Shown here piece after piece: positions 54,785-63,763 of a stretch of DNA of 64,000 nt. The notes under the pieces were generated by a model. The model made no database searches, was not told where the DNA came from, and worked only from the letters and a program-made list of their open reading frames with translations. Source of the stretch: Lachnospiraceae bacterium (lineage in GTDB: Bacteria > Bacillota > Clostridia > Lachnospirales > Lachnospiraceae); the NCBI GenBank assembly GCA_910576125.1, contig CAJTHM010000014.1, positions 62,001 to 126,000 on the forward strand, given 5' to 3'. Positions within the stretch are counted from its first letter, which is position 1, and every line of letters starts with the position of its first letter. The position numbers and the translations under genes were made by a program.

Positions 54785-55792
54785 ATGAAGAAAATATTGC
54801 TGATAGCCACAGGCGGCACCATCGCTTCGGGATATACACAGGAGGGACTTGCTCCCAAGATAGCGGCAGCTGAGCTGCTGCAGTATGTGGAGGGATATCA
54901 GGATTTCTGCCGGGTGGACGTGGTGCAGCCCTTTGGCCTTGACAGCACCAATATATACGGGAAGCACTGGCTGGAGCTGGCGGATCTGATTGAGTATCAC
55001 TATAATGACTACGACGGATTCGTCATCTGCCATGGCACGGATACCATGGCTTTCACGGCTGCCGCCTTGTCCTATCTGGTGCAGAACAGCAGAAAGCCCG
55101 TGGTGGTCACCGGAGCCCAGAAGCCCATAAACCTGCCCATAACCGACGCCAGGACCAATCTGCTGGACAGCCTGCGCTTTGCCTCTGAGGAGAGGGCTTA
55201 CGATGTGAACATCGTCTTCGGCGGCAATGTGATAGCCGGGACCCGGGCGAAAAAAGAGCGGTCCAAAAGCTATAACGCCTTTTCCAGCATCAATTATCCG
55301 AACATAGCCACCATACGGGACGGCAGAGTGGTGTTCTATATCGAGGATAAGGACAGGATGACCGGCGAAGTGACTTTCTATCATAAGCTCAACGAGCGGA
55401 TTCTGCTGCTGAAGCTGATGCCTGGTATGGACGGGATGGTGCTGGACAGGCTCTTCCCCTATTATGACGGCGTGATCATCGAGGCCTTTGGCGTGGGAGG
55501 GCTTCCGGACTACGGGCAGACGCCCTTTTATTCGGAAATCCGCCGCTGGATCGACGCAGGCAAGCTGGTGATGATGGCCACCCAGGTGACCCATGAGGGC
55601 AGCGACATGGAGGTCTACCAGGTGGGAAAGGCGATCAAGGAAGAGTTCCACCTGATGGAGACCTATGACATGACGCTGGAGGCCACGGTGACCAAGGTCA
55701 TGTGGGTGCTGGGGCAGACGAGGGAGCCGGAGCAGTTCCGCAGGCTGTTCTACGAGACGATCAATCATGACATTTTATTAAAAGAAATGTAA
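54785..55792 (+). CDS. ansA: Type I L-asparaginase
   Basis: Hydrolyses asparagine to aspartate and ammonia in the cytoplasm. No signal peptide is present. The nucleophile Thr12 lies in IATGGTIASG, and the second catalytic block GFVICHGTDTMAFTA holds Thr, Asp and the expected Lys in VVTGAQKPI. Length 335 matches AnsA-type enzymes. The start has GGAGATAAAAG upstream. It sits between the RNA methyltransferase and an ABC importer gene, probably in one transcript. Confidence 0.95.
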   Translation: MKKILLIATGGTIASGYTQEGLAPKIAAAELLQYVEGYQDFCRVDVVQPFGLDSTNIYGKHWLELADLIEYHYNDYDGFVICHGTDTMAFTAAALSYLVQNSRKPVVVTGAQKPINLPITDARTNLLDSLRFASEERAYDVNIVFGGNVIAGTRAKKERSKSYNAFSSINYPNIATIRDGRVVFYIEDKDRMTGEVTFYHKLNERILLLKLMPGMDGMVLDRLFPYYDGVIIEAFGVGGLPDYGQTPFYSEIRRWIDAGKLVMMATQVTHEGSDMEVYQVGKAIKEEFHLMETYDMTLEATVTKVMWVLGQTREPEQFRRLFYETINHDILLKEM

Positions 55793-55812
55793 AATCCGCA
55801 GAGCGGCGGAAA

Positions 55813-56865
55813 ATGAGAGGCAGGAAAAGACACAAGGAAATGGAAATCGATATAAATGGAACACGAAAAAACGTACAAAAATATACGCAGAAAGGAAAGC
55901 GGAGCGTCCGACGCCGCATTCTGCTCTGCGCACTGCTGCTTTGCTGCTGCCTGTGCGCCTGTGGCAGGCAGGAGTCCGAGACCGTGAGGATAGGCTCGCT
56001 GAAAGGCCCCACTTCTCTGGGCATTCTATTCATGATGGAGGAGGCGGAACAGGGGCGGACGGATTGCGAGTACGAATTCCGGATGGCCGCAGGAGCTGAC
56101 GAGCTGCTGCCGCTTCTGGTAAAGGGGGAACTTGACATAGCGTTAGTTCCTGCTAACGTAGCCGCGGTGCTCTACCGGAAGACTGAGGGCGGCGTGACGG
56201 TCATCGACATCAATACCCTGGGAGTCCTGTATCTGGTCACAGGCAGCACGGAAATCACCGGCGTACCCAATCTAAAAGGTCACACTATCTATCTCACGGG
56301 AAAAGGCGCCACGCCGGAGGCTTCTCTGAAGTTCATCCTGCAGAAGAGCGGCCTGACAGAGGATGACTATAAGCTGGAATACAAATCCGAGGCCGCGGAG
56401 GTGGCTGCGGTCCTGGCACAGAACCCCGACGCCATCGGCCTGCTGCCCCAGCCTTTCGCCACGGCGGCCCTGATGCAGAATGAGAATTTGCGGATAGCGC
56501 TGGACATGAGCGCGGTGTGGGAATCTCTCCAGGAGGAAGAGGGAGGCGCCATGGTTACAGGCGTCACTGTGGTCCGCAATGAGTTCCTGCGGGAGCGCCG
56601 GGAGAGCGTGGAAACCTTTCTGGAGCAGCACAGGGACAGTGTGGCGGCCATCAATGCGGATCCCGAGGCCGGAGCCGCCCTTGCCGTGGAGGCCGGTATC
56701 GTCGCAGAGGAGCCCGTTGCGGTGCAGGCCATCCCCCGGTGCAATCTGGTCTGTGTCACCGGTGAGGAGATGAAGAGCGCTCTGTCCGCTTATCTGGACG
56801 TGCTGGCTGAATTTGACGCAGAGCTGGTGGGCGGCGGTCTGCCGGAGGAGGATTTTTATTATTAA
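55813..56865 (+). CDS. ABC transporter substrate-binding lipoprotein (NMT1/TauA/ThiY type)
   Basis: Binding protein of the importer completed by the next gene, 350 residues from the chosen start. A basic stretch up to about residue 35 is followed by a hydrophobic segment and lipobox CLCAC. The mature domain is NMT1-like, opening VRIGSLKGPTSLGILFMMEE with LDIALVPANVAAVLY and IGLLPQPFATAALM, typical of proteins that bind sulfonates, nitrate or thiamine pyrimidine. Start choice is uncertain: 55813 or 55840 (MEIDING), neither with a strong ribosome site. Ligand not determined. Confidence 0.87.
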   Translation: MRGRKRHKEMEIDINGTRKNVQKYTQKGKRSVRRRILLCALLLCCCLCACGRQESETVRIGSLKGPTSLGILFMMEEAEQGRTDCEYEFRMAAGADELLPLLVKGELDIALVPANVAAVLYRKTEGGVTVIDINTLGVLYLVTGSTEITGVPNLKGHTIYLTGKGATPEASLKFILQKSGLTEDDYKLEYKSEAAEVAAVLAQNPDAIGLLPQPFATAALMQNENLRIALDMSAVWESLQEEEGGAMVTGVTVVRNEFLRERRESVETFLEQHRDSVAAINADPEAGAALAVEAGIVAEEPVAVQAIPRCNLVCVTGEEMKSALSAYLDVLAEFDAELVGGGLPEEDFYY

Positions 56866-58189
56866 TGTTATCAAAAGGTACAGAAAATTTATTATCATAC
56901 TTGGCTGGCTGGCGGTCTGGCATCTCCTTGCTCTGCTTGTGGACAATGAAATACTGCTGGCCGCTCCTTTGGAGACGGGGCGGGAGATATTGGCCCTGTC
57001 CTGCAAGGGCGGCTTTTATCTGACAGTGGGGAGGAGTCTCCTGCGCATTGCGCTGGGGTTTCTGGCGGGATGCGCATCGGCCTTTCTCCTGGCGGTCTGC
57101 AGCAGGCGGAAATCCTTTATGGAAGAAATCCTGTCCCCTGTGATGACGCTGATGAAAGCGGTTCCCATGGCATCTTTCGCGGTGCTGCTGCTCATCTGGT
57201 GGGGGTCCTCCTTTCTGGCGGTGGCGGTGTGCTTCATGGTAGTGCTGCCGAATCTGTATCTCAATATTCTGGAGGGCCTGAAGAGCACCGACGTGAGGAT
57301 GCTGGAAATGGCCCGGGTCTTCCGGCTGCCTCTGCGGAATCGTTTTTTCTACATCTACCGTCCGGCGCTGAAACCTTTTTTATACAGCGGCCTGAAGCTT
57401 TCCCTGGGAATGTGCTGGAAGTCCGGTGTTGCGGCGGAGGTGATCGGCACGCCGGATTTCTCCATCGGAGAGAGGCTGTACCTGTCGAAAGTCTACCTGG
57501 ACACGGCGGGCATCTTTGCGTGGACTGCCGTCGTCATACTGATGAGCGTTCTGTTTGAAAAGGCGGTTATGTGGCTTTTGGAGCGTTTCCTCAGATGGGA
57601 GCCTGCCTGCGGGAAGCAGAGAAGCGCCGGAAATGCGGATAATCACCGTATAATTAAAAGCGATATTTCGATAAAGGTGTCGGATGTCACAAAAATATAT
57701 GGGGAACAGACGGTGCTGGATCATTTCAGCGCAGACTATATTGCCGGAGAAACCTATTATCTCACCGGCCCTTCCGGCAGCGGCAAGACCACGCTCCTGC
57801 GCATTCTGGCGGCGCTGGCCCGGCCGGATTCCGGTGAAGTCATCCTCCCCTCCTCCTGCGGCATGGTCTTTCAGGAGGACAGGCTCTGTGAGGACTTCAG
57901 CGCGGTCAAAAATGTGGAACTGGTCACAGGGGACAGTAAAAAGGCGCAGGAGGCCCTGGGGCAGCTGCTGGAGCGGGAGGCTCTGCACAGGCCCTGCAGG
58001 GAACTCAGCGGCGGCATGAAGCGCAGGGTGGCGCTGGTCCGCGCCATGGAGGCGGAAAGCGGGTATCTTCTCCTGGACGAGCCCTTCGCGGGAATGGACC
58101 AAAAGACCCGCCGTCAGGCTGAGGACTATATCCGCGCAAGGCAGGCAGGCCGCACCATGATTATAGCGGACCACTTTAACAATTTTTAA
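56813..58189 (+). CDS. Fused ABC permease and ATP-binding protein (TauC-TauB type)
   Basis: One frame encodes both membrane and motor parts of the importer. Residues about 25-260 are a TauC/SsuC-type permease with six helices and the coupling loop EGLKSTDVRMLEMARVFRLP. After a 25-residue polar linker the ATPase begins (DISIKVSDVTKIYGEQTV) with Walker A LTGPSGSGKTT, Q-loop FQEDRL, signature ELSGGMKRR, Walker B YLLLDEPF and H-loop IIADHF, then stops early. These are normally separate genes. The start is odd: the TTG at 56813 overlaps the previous gene by 53 bases; an ATT at 56861 has GGAGGAGG at ideal spacing; and the TAATG at 56863-56867 would start a different frame. Confidence 0.85.
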   Translation: MTQSWWAAVCRRRIFIINVIKRYRKFIIILGWLAVWHLLALLVDNEILLAAPLETGREILALSCKGGFYLTVGRSLLRIALGFLAGCASAFLLAVCSRRKSFMEEILSPVMTLMKAVPMASFAVLLLIWWGSSFLAVAVCFMVVLPNLYLNILEGLKSTDVRMLEMARVFRLPLRNRFFYIYRPALKPFLYSGLKLSLGMCWKSGVAAEVIGTPDFSIGERLYLSKVYLDTAGIFAWTAVVILMSVLFEKAVMWLLERFLRWEPACGKQRSAGNADNHRIIKSDISIKVSDVTKIYGEQTVLDHFSADYIAGETYYLTGPSGSGKTTLLRILAALARPDSGEVILPSSCGMVFQEDRLCEDFSAVKNVELVTGDSKKAQEALGQLLEREALHRPCRELSGGMKRRVALVRAMEAESGYLLLDEPFAGMDQKTRRQAEDYIRARQAGRTMIIADHFNNF

Positions 58190-58220
58190 GAATTAAAGCC
58201 GAAGAAAAAAGCAAAAACAT

Positions 58221-58249
58221 TTGTATTTTCAATTTCTGTATGTTATAAT
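58221..58249 (+). promoter_or_regulatory. tig promoter
   Basis: TTGTAT at 58221-58226, a 17-base spacer and consensus TATAAT at 58244-58249. The leader is about 70 nt with GGAGGAAATG before the ATG at 58325. Confidence 0.6.
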
Positions 58250-58324
58250 GGTTTAATGAGTGCGAGTGCGTCTGCTGCGTAGGCGGAAAATAGAACGCAG
58301 GCGATTGAAGGAGGAAATGTAAAA

Positions 58325-59614
58325 ATGAGTTTACAGGTAGAGAAATTAGAGAACAATATGGCAAAACTGACGATTGAAGTGCCTGCGGAGGAATTGGAGA
58401 AAGCCATCGAGGGCGCATATCAGAAGAGCAAAAACCGTATCAGCATTCCGGGTTTCCGCAAGGGCAAGGCCCCCCGCAAGATAATCGAGCAGATATACGG
58501 CAGGGAGATTTTCTATGAAGACGCAGCCAATGCGCTGATTCCAGATGCCTATGAGAAAGCTTATGACGAGTGCGAAGAGGAAATCGTGTCCAGCCCCAAG
58601 ATTGATGTAGAACAGCTGGAGGCCGGAAAGCCGTTCATCTTTACCGCAGAGGTAGCCTTAAAGCCTCAGGTGACCATTGGACAGTACAAGGGCATGAAGG
58701 TGGACAAGGCTGATCTGGATGTGACAGAGGAAGAGATTACCGCGGAGATTGACAAGGAGAGAGAGAAGAATGCCAGGACGGTGGATATCACCGACAGGGC
58801 TGTAAAGGACGGTGATATCGCCACCATCGATTTCGAGGGATTCGTGGACGGCGTGGCATTTGACGGCGGCAAGGGAAGCGATTATCCCCTGACCATCGGT
58901 TCCCATGCGTTCATCCCCGGTTTTGAAGAGGAACTGATTGGCGCGGAAATCGGAGCGGAGACGGACGTGAACGTGACTTTTCCCGAGGATTATCAGGCGG
59001 AGGAGCTGGCAGGCAAGGCGGCAGTGTTCAAGTGTACGGTCAAGAGACTGCAGGAGAAGCAGATGCCCGAACTTGACGACGACTTCGTAAGCGAGGTTTC
59101 CGAGGAGAGCGATACCGTAGAGGAATATAAGGAAGAAATCCGCAAGAAGCTGGCCGGCCGCAAGGCCGACGAGGCCAGGGCAGTCAAGGAGGACGCTGTC
59201 ATCGACGCTATCATCGCCGATGCCCGGATGGATATCCCCGAGGCCATGGTGGAGACCCAGCAGAGACAGATGGTGCAGGAGTACGCTCAGAGGATGCAGT
59301 CCCAGGGCATCAGCATGGAGCAGTACATGCAGTTCACCGGCATGACCAATGAGATGCTCTTAGAGCAGGTGAAGCCCCAGGTCATGAGGAGAATCCAGTC
59401 CAGGCTGGTACTGGAGGCTGTGGTGGCCGCAGAAAACATCGAGGTCACCGAGGAGGAAATCAATCAGGAGCTGAAGACCATGGGCGAGGTCTACCAGATG
59501 GAGGCCGACAAAGTGGAAGAGCTTCTGGGCGAGAACGGAAGAAAGCAGGTGGCTGATGACCTTAAGGTCAAGAAAGCCATGGAGTTCGTAGTGGAGAACG
59601 CGGAAGAAGTGTGA
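58325..59614 (+). CDS. tig: Trigger factor
   Basis: Ribosome-bound chaperone and peptidyl-prolyl isomerase, 429 residues. The N-terminal ribosome-binding domain has the loop signature GFRKGKAPRKIIEQ (about residues 44-57). The FKBP-type isomerase domain spans about 150-245 (GDIATIDFEGFVDGVAF, FIPGFEEELIG), and the rest is the helical chaperone arms. It is complete. It precedes clpP and clpX, the standard order, so nascent-chain folding and degradation genes are grouped. Confidence 0.98.
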   Translation: MSLQVEKLENNMAKLTIEVPAEELEKAIEGAYQKSKNRISIPGFRKGKAPRKIIEQIYGREIFYEDAANALIPDAYEKAYDECEEEIVSSPKIDVEQLEAGKPFIFTAEVALKPQVTIGQYKGMKVDKADLDVTEEEITAEIDKEREKNARTVDITDRAVKDGDIATIDFEGFVDGVAFDGGKGSDYPLTIGSHAFIPGFEEELIGAEIGAETDVNVTFPEDYQAEELAGKAAVFKCTVKRLQEKQMPELDDDFVSEVSEESDTVEEYKEEIRKKLAGRKADEARAVKEDAVIDAIIADARMDIPEAMVETQQRQMVQEYAQRMQSQGISMEQYMQFTGMTNEMLLEQVKPQVMRRIQSRLVLEAVVAAENIEVTEEEINQELKTMGEVYQMEADKVEELLGENGRKQVADDLKVKKAMEFVVENAEEV

Positions 59615-59698
59615 GAAGTGCACTCACACGGAAGAATGCCCAAGCGAGCCCAGCTCGCTTTGTGCATGAGCATTCTTCCAAGCGCGGTTATTGCGCTT
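59609..59698 (+). other. Multi-hairpin intergenic element between tig and clpP
   Basis: Three consecutive stems: GTGTGAG (59609-59615) with CTCACAC (59623-59629). Then GGAAGAATGC (59630-59639) with GCATTCTTCC (59670-59679), enclosing AAGCGAGC (59642-59649) with GCTCGCTT (59653-59660). Then AAGCGC (59680-59685) with GCGCTT (59693-59698). No T-run follows. It may be an RNA processing or attenuation element, or a REP-like repeat. The stems abut each other with no spare bases. Confidence 0.6.
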
Positions 59699-59782
59699 TG
59701 CTCGCAGCATTTGTTAGTACCGCCAAGCGGCATGATTGGAAGTGTGCAGGCGGGTGCGGAATCAGGATAGGAGGTTTTTATA

Positions 59783-60382
59783 ATGAGTTTAGTGCCTTAT
59801 GTCATTGAACAGACCAGCAGAGGCGAGCGGTCTTATGATATTTATTCCAGACTGTTGAAAGACAGAATCATCATGCTGGGAGAAGAGGTGAACGATGCCT
59901 CCGCCAGCGTCGTGGTGGCGCAGCTTCTGTTCCTGGAGGCGGAGGATCCTGAAAAGGACATCCACCTGTATATCAACAGCCCGGGCGGCGTCATCACGGC
60001 AGGCATGGCGATTTACGATACCATGCATTATATCAAGTGTGACGTGTCCACGGTGTGTATAGGCATGGCGGCCAGCATGGGTTCTTTCCTGCTTGCCGGC
60101 GGCGCCAGGGGAAAGCGTTTCGCGCTTCCCAATGCGGAGATTATGATTCATCAGCCGGCAGGCGGGACCCAGGGCCAGGCTACGGAGATTGATATCGCCG
60201 CGAAGCATATCTTGAAGACCAGAGAGAAACTGAACCATATCCTTGCCGAGAATACCGGCAGGGACTATGAGACCATATGCTCCGATACCGAGCGCGATAA
60301 CTGGATGAGCGCCGAGGAGGCTAAGGAGTATGGAATCGTCGATATGGTCATCAGCTCTCATGCCGCGCAGGAAGAGAAGTAA
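59783..60382 (+). CDS. clpP: ATP-dependent Clp protease proteolytic subunit
   Basis: Serine protease of the ClpXP machine, 199 residues, forming a double heptamer ring. Catalytic Ser98 is in GMAASMGSFLL and His123 in EIMIHQPAGG; the Asp lies further on in ERDNWMSAEEA. The N-terminal axial loop begins MSLVPYVIEQTSRGERSYD. AGGAGG (59769-59774) sits 8 bases before the ATG. clpX follows 40 bases later. Confidence 0.98.
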   Translation: MSLVPYVIEQTSRGERSYDIYSRLLKDRIIMLGEEVNDASASVVVAQLLFLEAEDPEKDIHLYINSPGGVITAGMAIYDTMHYIKCDVSTVCIGMAASMGSFLLAGGARGKRFALPNAEIMIHQPAGGTQGQATEIDIAAKHILKTREKLNHILAENTGRDYETICSDTERDNWMSAEEAKEYGIVDMVISSHAAQEEK

Positions 60383-60422
60383 TCCTGCTTAATCTGTGAA
60401 GTAAATTTTTTAGGAGAAAAGA

Positions 60423-61697
60423 ATGGCTGGAAAAATGATCGGAAACGATATCAGATGCTCTTTCTGCAACAAGACCCAGAATCAGGTCCGCAAGCTGATT
60501 GCAGGACCGTCAGGGGTCTATATCTGCGATGATTGTGTGGATATCTGCGCGGATATTCTGGAGGAGGAGCTGCAGGATGAGGAAGAGGAGGAATCGGTTC
60601 GCCCTGATATCAATCTTCTGAAACCTGCTCAAATCAAGGATTTTCTGGATGAGTATGTGGTGGGCCAGGAGGAGGCCAAGAAAGTGCTCTCCGTGGCTGT
60701 CTACAATCATTACAAGAGGGTGATGGCTCCCAGAGACCTGGACGATGTGGAACTGCAAAAGAGCAATATCATCATGGTAGGACCTACAGGCTCCGGCAAG
60801 ACCTATCTTGCCCAGACTCTGGCGAAAATCATCAACGTGCCCTTTGCGATTGCGGATGCGACGACGCTGACAGAGGCCGGATATGTGGGCGAGGATGTGG
60901 AGAACATTCTGCTGAAGTTGATTCTGGCTGCGGATTATGATGTGGAGCGCGCCCAGTACGGTATTATCTACATCGATGAGATTGACAAGATTACCAAGAA
61001 AGGCGAGAACGTGTCCATCACCCGCGATGTGTCAGGCGAGGGCGTTCAGCAGGCTTTGCTTAAAATCGTGGAGGGGACCGTGGCGAATGTACCGCCTCAG
61101 GGGGGCAGAAAGCATCCTCATCAGGAGCTGATTTCCATTGACACCTCCAATATACTGTTCATCTGTGGCGGCGCCTTTGACGGCCTGGAGAAGATTATTG
61201 AAAACAGGCTGGACCGCAAGGCCATCGGCTTCAACACCGAGGTAAGCGCAAAGAGTACCAAGGATCTGGATGATCTGCTGCAGGAGGTGACGCCTCAGGA
61301 TTTGGTGAAGTTCGGGCTGATTCCTGAGTTCGTGGGCCGCGTGCCCATCACTGTTGCGCTGAAAGGTCTGGATAAGGAGGCGCTGGTGCGCATCCTGAAA
61401 GAGCCCAAGAACGCGCTGATCAAGCAGTACAAGAAGCTGTTCGATCTGGATGAGGTGGAGCTCAACTTTGACGACGAAGCGATAAAGGCCATCGCAGCCA
61501 AGGCTTTTGAGCGCAAGACGGGAGCCAGAGGACTCAGATCCATTATGGAGTCCATCCTGATGGATACCATGTTCCAGATTCCTTCCGATGAGTCCATCGA
61601 GGAATGCGTCATCACGAAAGAGACTGTGGAGGAGGGGAATGAGCCCCTGATTTTCCACAAGAATGACCATAGAAGAAGTCTGGATAAAGCGATGTAA
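60423..61697 (+). CDS. clpX: ATP-dependent Clp protease ATP-binding subunit ClpX
   Basis: AAA+ unfoldase that feeds ClpP, 424 residues. The N-terminal zinc domain has ligands in CSFCNKTQ and CDDCVDIC. The AAA+ core has Walker A GPTGSGKT, Walker B IIYIDEIDK, the GYVGEDVE pore loop and the RKH-type loop. The IGF-type ClpP-docking loop appears as KAIGFNTEV. Complete, and cotranscribed with clpP. A strong terminator follows. Confidence 0.98.
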   Translation: MAGKMIGNDIRCSFCNKTQNQVRKLIAGPSGVYICDDCVDICADILEEELQDEEEEESVRPDINLLKPAQIKDFLDEYVVGQEEAKKVLSVAVYNHYKRVMAPRDLDDVELQKSNIIMVGPTGSGKTYLAQTLAKIINVPFAIADATTLTEAGYVGEDVENILLKLILAADYDVERAQYGIIYIDEIDKITKKGENVSITRDVSGEGVQQALLKIVEGTVANVPPQGGRKHPHQELISIDTSNILFICGGAFDGLEKIIENRLDRKAIGFNTEVSAKSTKDLDDLLQEVTPQDLVKFGLIPEFVGRVPITVALKGLDKEALVRILKEPKNALIKQYKKLFDLDEVELNFDDEAIKAIAAKAFERKTGARGLRSIMESILMDTMFQIPSDESIEECVITKETVEEGNEPLIFHKNDHRRSLDKAM

Positions 61698-61713
61698 TGA
61701 AAGCATTCCAACT

Positions 61714-61743
61714 AAAACGCCGTCCCTTGTGACGGCGTTTTTT
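61714..61743 (+). terminator. clpX terminator
   Basis: AAAACGCCGTC (61714-61724) pairs with GACGGCGTTTT (61731-61741) around a 6-base loop and runs into six T residues (61738-61743). A classic intrinsic terminator 17 bases after the clpX stop. Confidence 0.9.
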
Positions 61744-61765
61744 ACAGATTTGGGAAAGGATGTGG

Positions 61766-62365
61766 ATGAGTATGGTGATAAAAAATGTGGGTCTGGAGAC
61801 GGTGTGCGGCATCACCAGCAAGATTCCGGAGAATCTGCTGCCGGAGGTGGCTTTTGCCGGGAAGAGCAATGTGGGGAAATCTTCCCTGATCAATGCGCTG
61901 ATGAACCGCAAATCCCTTGCCCGCACCAGTTCCCAGCCGGGCAAGACCCAGACCATCAATTACTACAATATAAACAATGCCATTTATTTTGTGGATCTTC
62001 CGGGATACGGCTACGCGAAAGCCAATGTGAAGGTCAAGGAGCAGTGGGGCAGGATGGTGGAGAACTATCTGCACAAGTCAAAGCAGCTGAAGCAGGTGTT
62101 CCATCTGATCGACATCCGCCATGCGCCCACGGAGAATGACTGCATGATGTATGACTGGATTCTGCATAATGGCTATCAGCCCATCATTATAGCTACGAAA
62201 CTGGACAAGATAAAGAGAAGCCAGATACAGAAGCAGCAGAGCCTGATTCTCAGTACCCTGAACGCGGCAGAAGGAACTGCCATCGTCCCTTTCTCCGCGG
62301 AGACCAAGCAGGGACGTGAAGAAATATACGGAATATTGGATAAAATCCTGGAGGAGAATTTGTGA
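61766..62365 (+). CDS. ysxC: Ribosome biogenesis GTPase YsxC/EngB
   Basis: Small GTPase needed for assembly of the 50S subunit, about 199 residues. G1 is AFAGKSNVGKSS, G2 region SQPGKTQT, G3 DLPGYGYA, G4 ATKLDK (T-K-x-D) and G5 PFSAETKQG. GGAAAGGA lies just upstream; the ATG at 61766 has the best spacing, with 61760 and 61772 as alternatives. Its stop overlaps the next GTG start by four bases. Confidence 0.96.
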   Translation: MSMVIKNVGLETVCGITSKIPENLLPEVAFAGKSNVGKSSLINALMNRKSLARTSSQPGKTQTINYYNINNAIYFVDLPGYGYAKANVKVKEQWGRMVENYLHKSKQLKQVFHLIDIRHAPTENDCMMYDWILHNGYQPIIIATKLDKIKRSQIQKQQSLILSTLNAAEGTAIVPFSAETKQGREEIYGILDKILEENL

Positions 62366-63555
62366 GAAAGTACTGTAAAGCACTGGCAAACCTTACGGTG
62401 GCGGCAGTGATTCTGGCAGCCGTTCTGTTCCTGCTGCCAAGGGCGTTCATTTTTTTCATGCCCTTTGTGGCGGGCTGGATCGTCGCTTTGATAGCCGGGC
62501 CGCTGGTGCGCTTTTTTGAGGAAAAGATAAAGCTGAAGCGAAAGGCAGGCAGCGCTTTCGTCATCATTGTCATCATCGCGCTGGTGGTGCTGGTAATCTA
62601 CCTGGTATTTGCCCAGCTGTTCCAGCAGGCCTCAGGGCTGGTGAAAGCGCTGCCCGAAATGCTGGAGGGTGTGGAGACGGATCTGGAGAGCATCGGAAAG
62701 AGACTGAACGCGCTGCTGGCCAAGCTGCCGGGCGATATCAAGCTGGACTTCCGCGGCAGCAGACTGCAGCTGGATTCCTATCTGGGGGATCTTCTGGAAA
62801 AGCTGGGTTCGCCCACCATTGAGGCGGCGGGCAATTTTGCCAAGCTTCTGCCCGGCATTTTCATCGGCTTTATCATGTCGCTGCTCTCAGCCTATTTCTT
62901 CGTGGCGGAGCGGCATCAGCTGAATGAATGGTTCCGAAAGCATATGCCGGCATCTGTGCAGATGCGCTATCGGATTATTCGCCGCAGTCTGGGGAAATCC
63001 GTGGGAGGGTATTTCAAGGCCCAGTTAAAGATTGAAGTGTGGATGTATTTCCTGCTTTTGATCGGCCTGGGGATTCTGAGAGTGAACTATTTCGGGCTGA
63101 TAGCGTTAGTCATCGCTATCCTGGATTTCCTGCCTTTTCTGGGCACGGGAACGGTGCTGATTCCCTGGGCGGTCATCAGGATACTCACGGCCCAGTACAA
63201 GACTGCCATAGGCCTGTTGATTATCTGGGGTGTGGGACAGCTGGCCAGGCAGCTGATTCAGCCGAAAATCGTGGGAGACTCCATCGGAGTGCCCCCGCTG
63301 CCCACATTATTCCTGCTCTATATCGGGTACAAGCTGAGCGGCGTCCTGGGCATGATTCTGGCGGTTCCGCTGGGATTGCTGGTATATTCGCTGTATGAAG
63401 AGGGCGCCTTTGACACTACGAAAAACAGTGTACTGATTCTGATGGCGGGCATCAACCGGTTCCGCAGGCTGGACGAAGCGGACATGACCGAGGTGGAAGA
63501 AATGGGCCGGCGCAATGAGGAGACGGCGCGGAAACTGGAACAGGAAAAATTATAA
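62362..63555 (+). CDS. AI-2E family transporter, YtvI-like sporulation membrane protein
   Basis: Polytopic membrane protein of 397 residues with about seven to eight helices and a long extracytoplasmic loop (about 85-160). The DUF20/AI-2E exporter core is visible: IFIGFIMSLLSAYFFVAER, ALVIAILDFLPFLGTGTVLIPW and RQLIQPKIVGDSIGVPPL. The first helix pair and overall length resemble YtvI of Bacillus, made in sporulation. The GTG start overlaps the ysxC stop and has GGAGGAG upstream. What it transports is unknown. Confidence 0.88.
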   Translation: MRKYCKALANLTVAAVILAAVLFLLPRAFIFFMPFVAGWIVALIAGPLVRFFEEKIKLKRKAGSAFVIIVIIALVVLVIYLVFAQLFQQASGLVKALPEMLEGVETDLESIGKRLNALLAKLPGDIKLDFRGSRLQLDSYLGDLLEKLGSPTIEAAGNFAKLLPGIFIGFIMSLLSAYFFVAERHQLNEWFRKHMPASVQMRYRIIRRSLGKSVGGYFKAQLKIEVWMYFLLLIGLGILRVNYFGLIALVIAILDFLPFLGTGTVLIPWAVIRILTAQYKTAIGLLIIWGVGQLARQLIQPKIVGDSIGVPPLPTLFLLYIGYKLSGVLGMILAVPLGLLVYSLYEEGAFDTTKNSVLILMAGINRFRRLDEADMTEVEEMGRRNEETARKLEQEKL

Positions 63556-63763
63556 TCATTTTTTTGAAACTTTTTGCCCCATAATGGAGTCTATAACAGT
63601 AGAGAATGCGAAAAAGCAAGCTCTGCTGTTTTTTTGTATGTTGCACAAAATTTTAAAAGATTTATGCAACTTTGATACAAAATTATTTTACAATAAATGC
63701 AGTAAATCAGTATGCTGTGGGATATTAATAGTAGAGAGAAAAGGTTGACCAAAACGAGCTGGT

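Noticed and set aside
63515..63748. 77-codon frame after the YtvI-like gene.
   Set aside because: It begins inside the upstream gene and runs through very AT-rich DNA; no ribosome site or homology is visible.
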